Source: Betaproteobacteria bacterium RIFCSPLOWO2_02_FULL_68_150 (GTDB taxonomy: Bacteria; Pseudomonadota; Gammaproteobacteria; Burkholderiales; SG8-39). Taken from it: a stretch of DNA of 5,482 bases. The stretch is taken from contig MERE01000219.1 in the NCBI GenBank assembly GCA_001771975.1, positions 1 through 5,482 on the forward strand. Reading direction: 5' to 3'. Below, in pieces: positions 5,328 through 5,482 of the stretch (within the stretch, counting starts at the first letter, position 1; the number at the start of each line of letters is the position of its first letter). The position numbers and the translations under genes are program-made. The notes beneath the pieces are model-generated. The model worked only from the letters and a program-made list of their open reading frames with translations, was not told the origin of the DNA and did no database searches.

Positions 5328-5357
5328 ATGGTACGTCCATCAGATCGCGTGCGGCAA
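5328..5357 (-). promoter_or_regulatory. Possible promoter of the antitoxin-toxin pair
   Basis: On the minus strand, TTGCCG (5357-5352) and TACCAT (5333-5328) are spaced by 18 bases, each matching 4 of 6 sigma-70 consensus bases. The -10 box ends six bases before the antitoxin ATG. Transcription would therefore begin at or next to the start codon and give a leaderless mRNA, which fits the missing Shine-Dalgarno. Short ATGG/CCAT arms (5328-5331 and 5337-5340) overlap the -10 box and could belong to an operator. The evidence is weak. Readthrough from tRNA-Val is the alternative. Confidence 0.3.
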
Positions 5358-5358
5358 G

Positions 5359-5388
5359 CTGCGGTCCCGCGACCTGCGGTCCCGCGAC
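5359..5388. repeat. Exact 15-bp tandem duplication upstream of the antitoxin
   Basis: The unit CTGCGGTCCCGCGAC occurs twice with no spacer (5359-5373 and 5374-5388). Each unit contains an internal GCGG-TC-CCGC inverted repeat. It lies immediately upstream of the putative -35 box of the antitoxin and 20 bases from the 3' CCA of tRNA-Val. It could be iterated operator half-sites for an RHH repressor, or a simple replication slip. Confidence 0.6.
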
Positions 5389-5407
5389 TGTAACTGCTTG
5401 ATGGAAT

Positions 5408-5482
5408 TGGTAGGCGCGATTGGACTCGAACCAACGACCCCTACCATGTCAAGGTAGTGCTCTAACCAGCTGAGCTACGCGC
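5408..5482 (-). tRNA. tRNA-Val, anticodon GAC (lacks the first two bases at the window edge)
   Basis: Read on the minus strand, the cloverleaf is clear. The acceptor 3' strand CGCGCCT is followed by discriminator A and an encoded CCA (5408-5410). The D arm is GCTC-AGCTGGTTA-GAGC. The anticodon stem is CTACC/GGTAG around the loop TTGACAT, with anticodon GAC at 5448-5450. The T arm is GTTGG-TTCGAGT-CCAAT. The 5' acceptor strand is visible as GCGCG. The missing bases, expected to be AG, would lie at 5483-5484, giving 77 nt in all. It decodes GUC and GUU valine codons. A tRNA-Val ahead of thrS is, as I recall, a common betaproteobacterial arrangement. Confidence 0.96.

Noticed and set aside
5359..5388. 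Start of a CRISPR or larger repeat array
   Set aside because: There are only two 15-bp units with no spacer between them, and no cas-like genes.
4717..5482. Integration (att) duplication of the tRNA-Val 3' end flanking the toxin-antitoxin pair
   Set aside because: I looked for a copy of the tRNA 3' segment (TTCGAGTCCAAT) near the toxin-thrS junction and found none. There is no integrase either.

Overview
The window looks like a piece of a GC-rich betaproteobacterial chromosome (my inference). All genes read on the minus strand, so the window runs backwards relative to transcription. In transcription order (right to left) it holds tRNA-Val(GAC), a type II toxin-antitoxin pair, thrS, infC, rpmI, rplT, pheS and the first 125 codons of pheT. 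The order thrS-infC-rpmI-rplT-pheS-pheT is the classic proteobacterial translation cluster. The tRNA-Val just upstream and the detailed protein sequences (for example the ThrRS stretch around STGKLKVFKLM) fit Betaproteobacteria best. I cannot name the genus.

Right end (4741-5482): a tRNA-Val(GAC) lacks only its first two bases at the window edge. An 86-base spacer follows, carrying an exact 15-bp tandem duplication and a possible promoter. Next come a 75-aa ribbon-helix-helix-type antitoxin and a 118-aa MazF/PemK-family toxin, overlapping by four bases (GTGA). The toxin stop TGA directly abuts the first possible thrS start codon (GTG). This pair is the only accessory element. Sampled 60-base blocks in it are about 53-58% GC, against 65-70% in sampled blocks of the housekeeping genes.

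Middle (1981-4740): thrS is full length with all editing, zinc and class II motifs. An unusually AT-rich patch near its 3' end resembles the internal promoters known to drive infC in E. coli. infC follows after 84 bases. Between the thrS stop and the conserved N-terminus of IF3 there is no ATG, GTG, TTG or CTG in frame, so infC must start at a non-canonical codon. An ATC at 2730, nine bases after a strong Shine-Dalgarno, fits. The 150-base infC-rpmI gap is packed with inverted repeats, including a perfect 14-bp hairpin, and is a candidate L20-type autoregulatory leader.

Left end (1-1980): rpmI (L35), rplT (L20), pheS and pheT are tightly packed, with gaps of 10 and 12 bases and then a 4-base overlap. 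There is no room for the Phe attenuator that separates rplT from pheS in E. coli.

Together these genes serve translation: two aminoacyl-tRNA synthetases, initiation factor 3, two 50S proteins and a tRNA. No new kind of system is evident. The points worth a second look are the toxin-antitoxin pair wedged directly in front of the essential thrS gene, the AUC start of infC, the structured rpmI leader and the AT-rich patch inside thrS.
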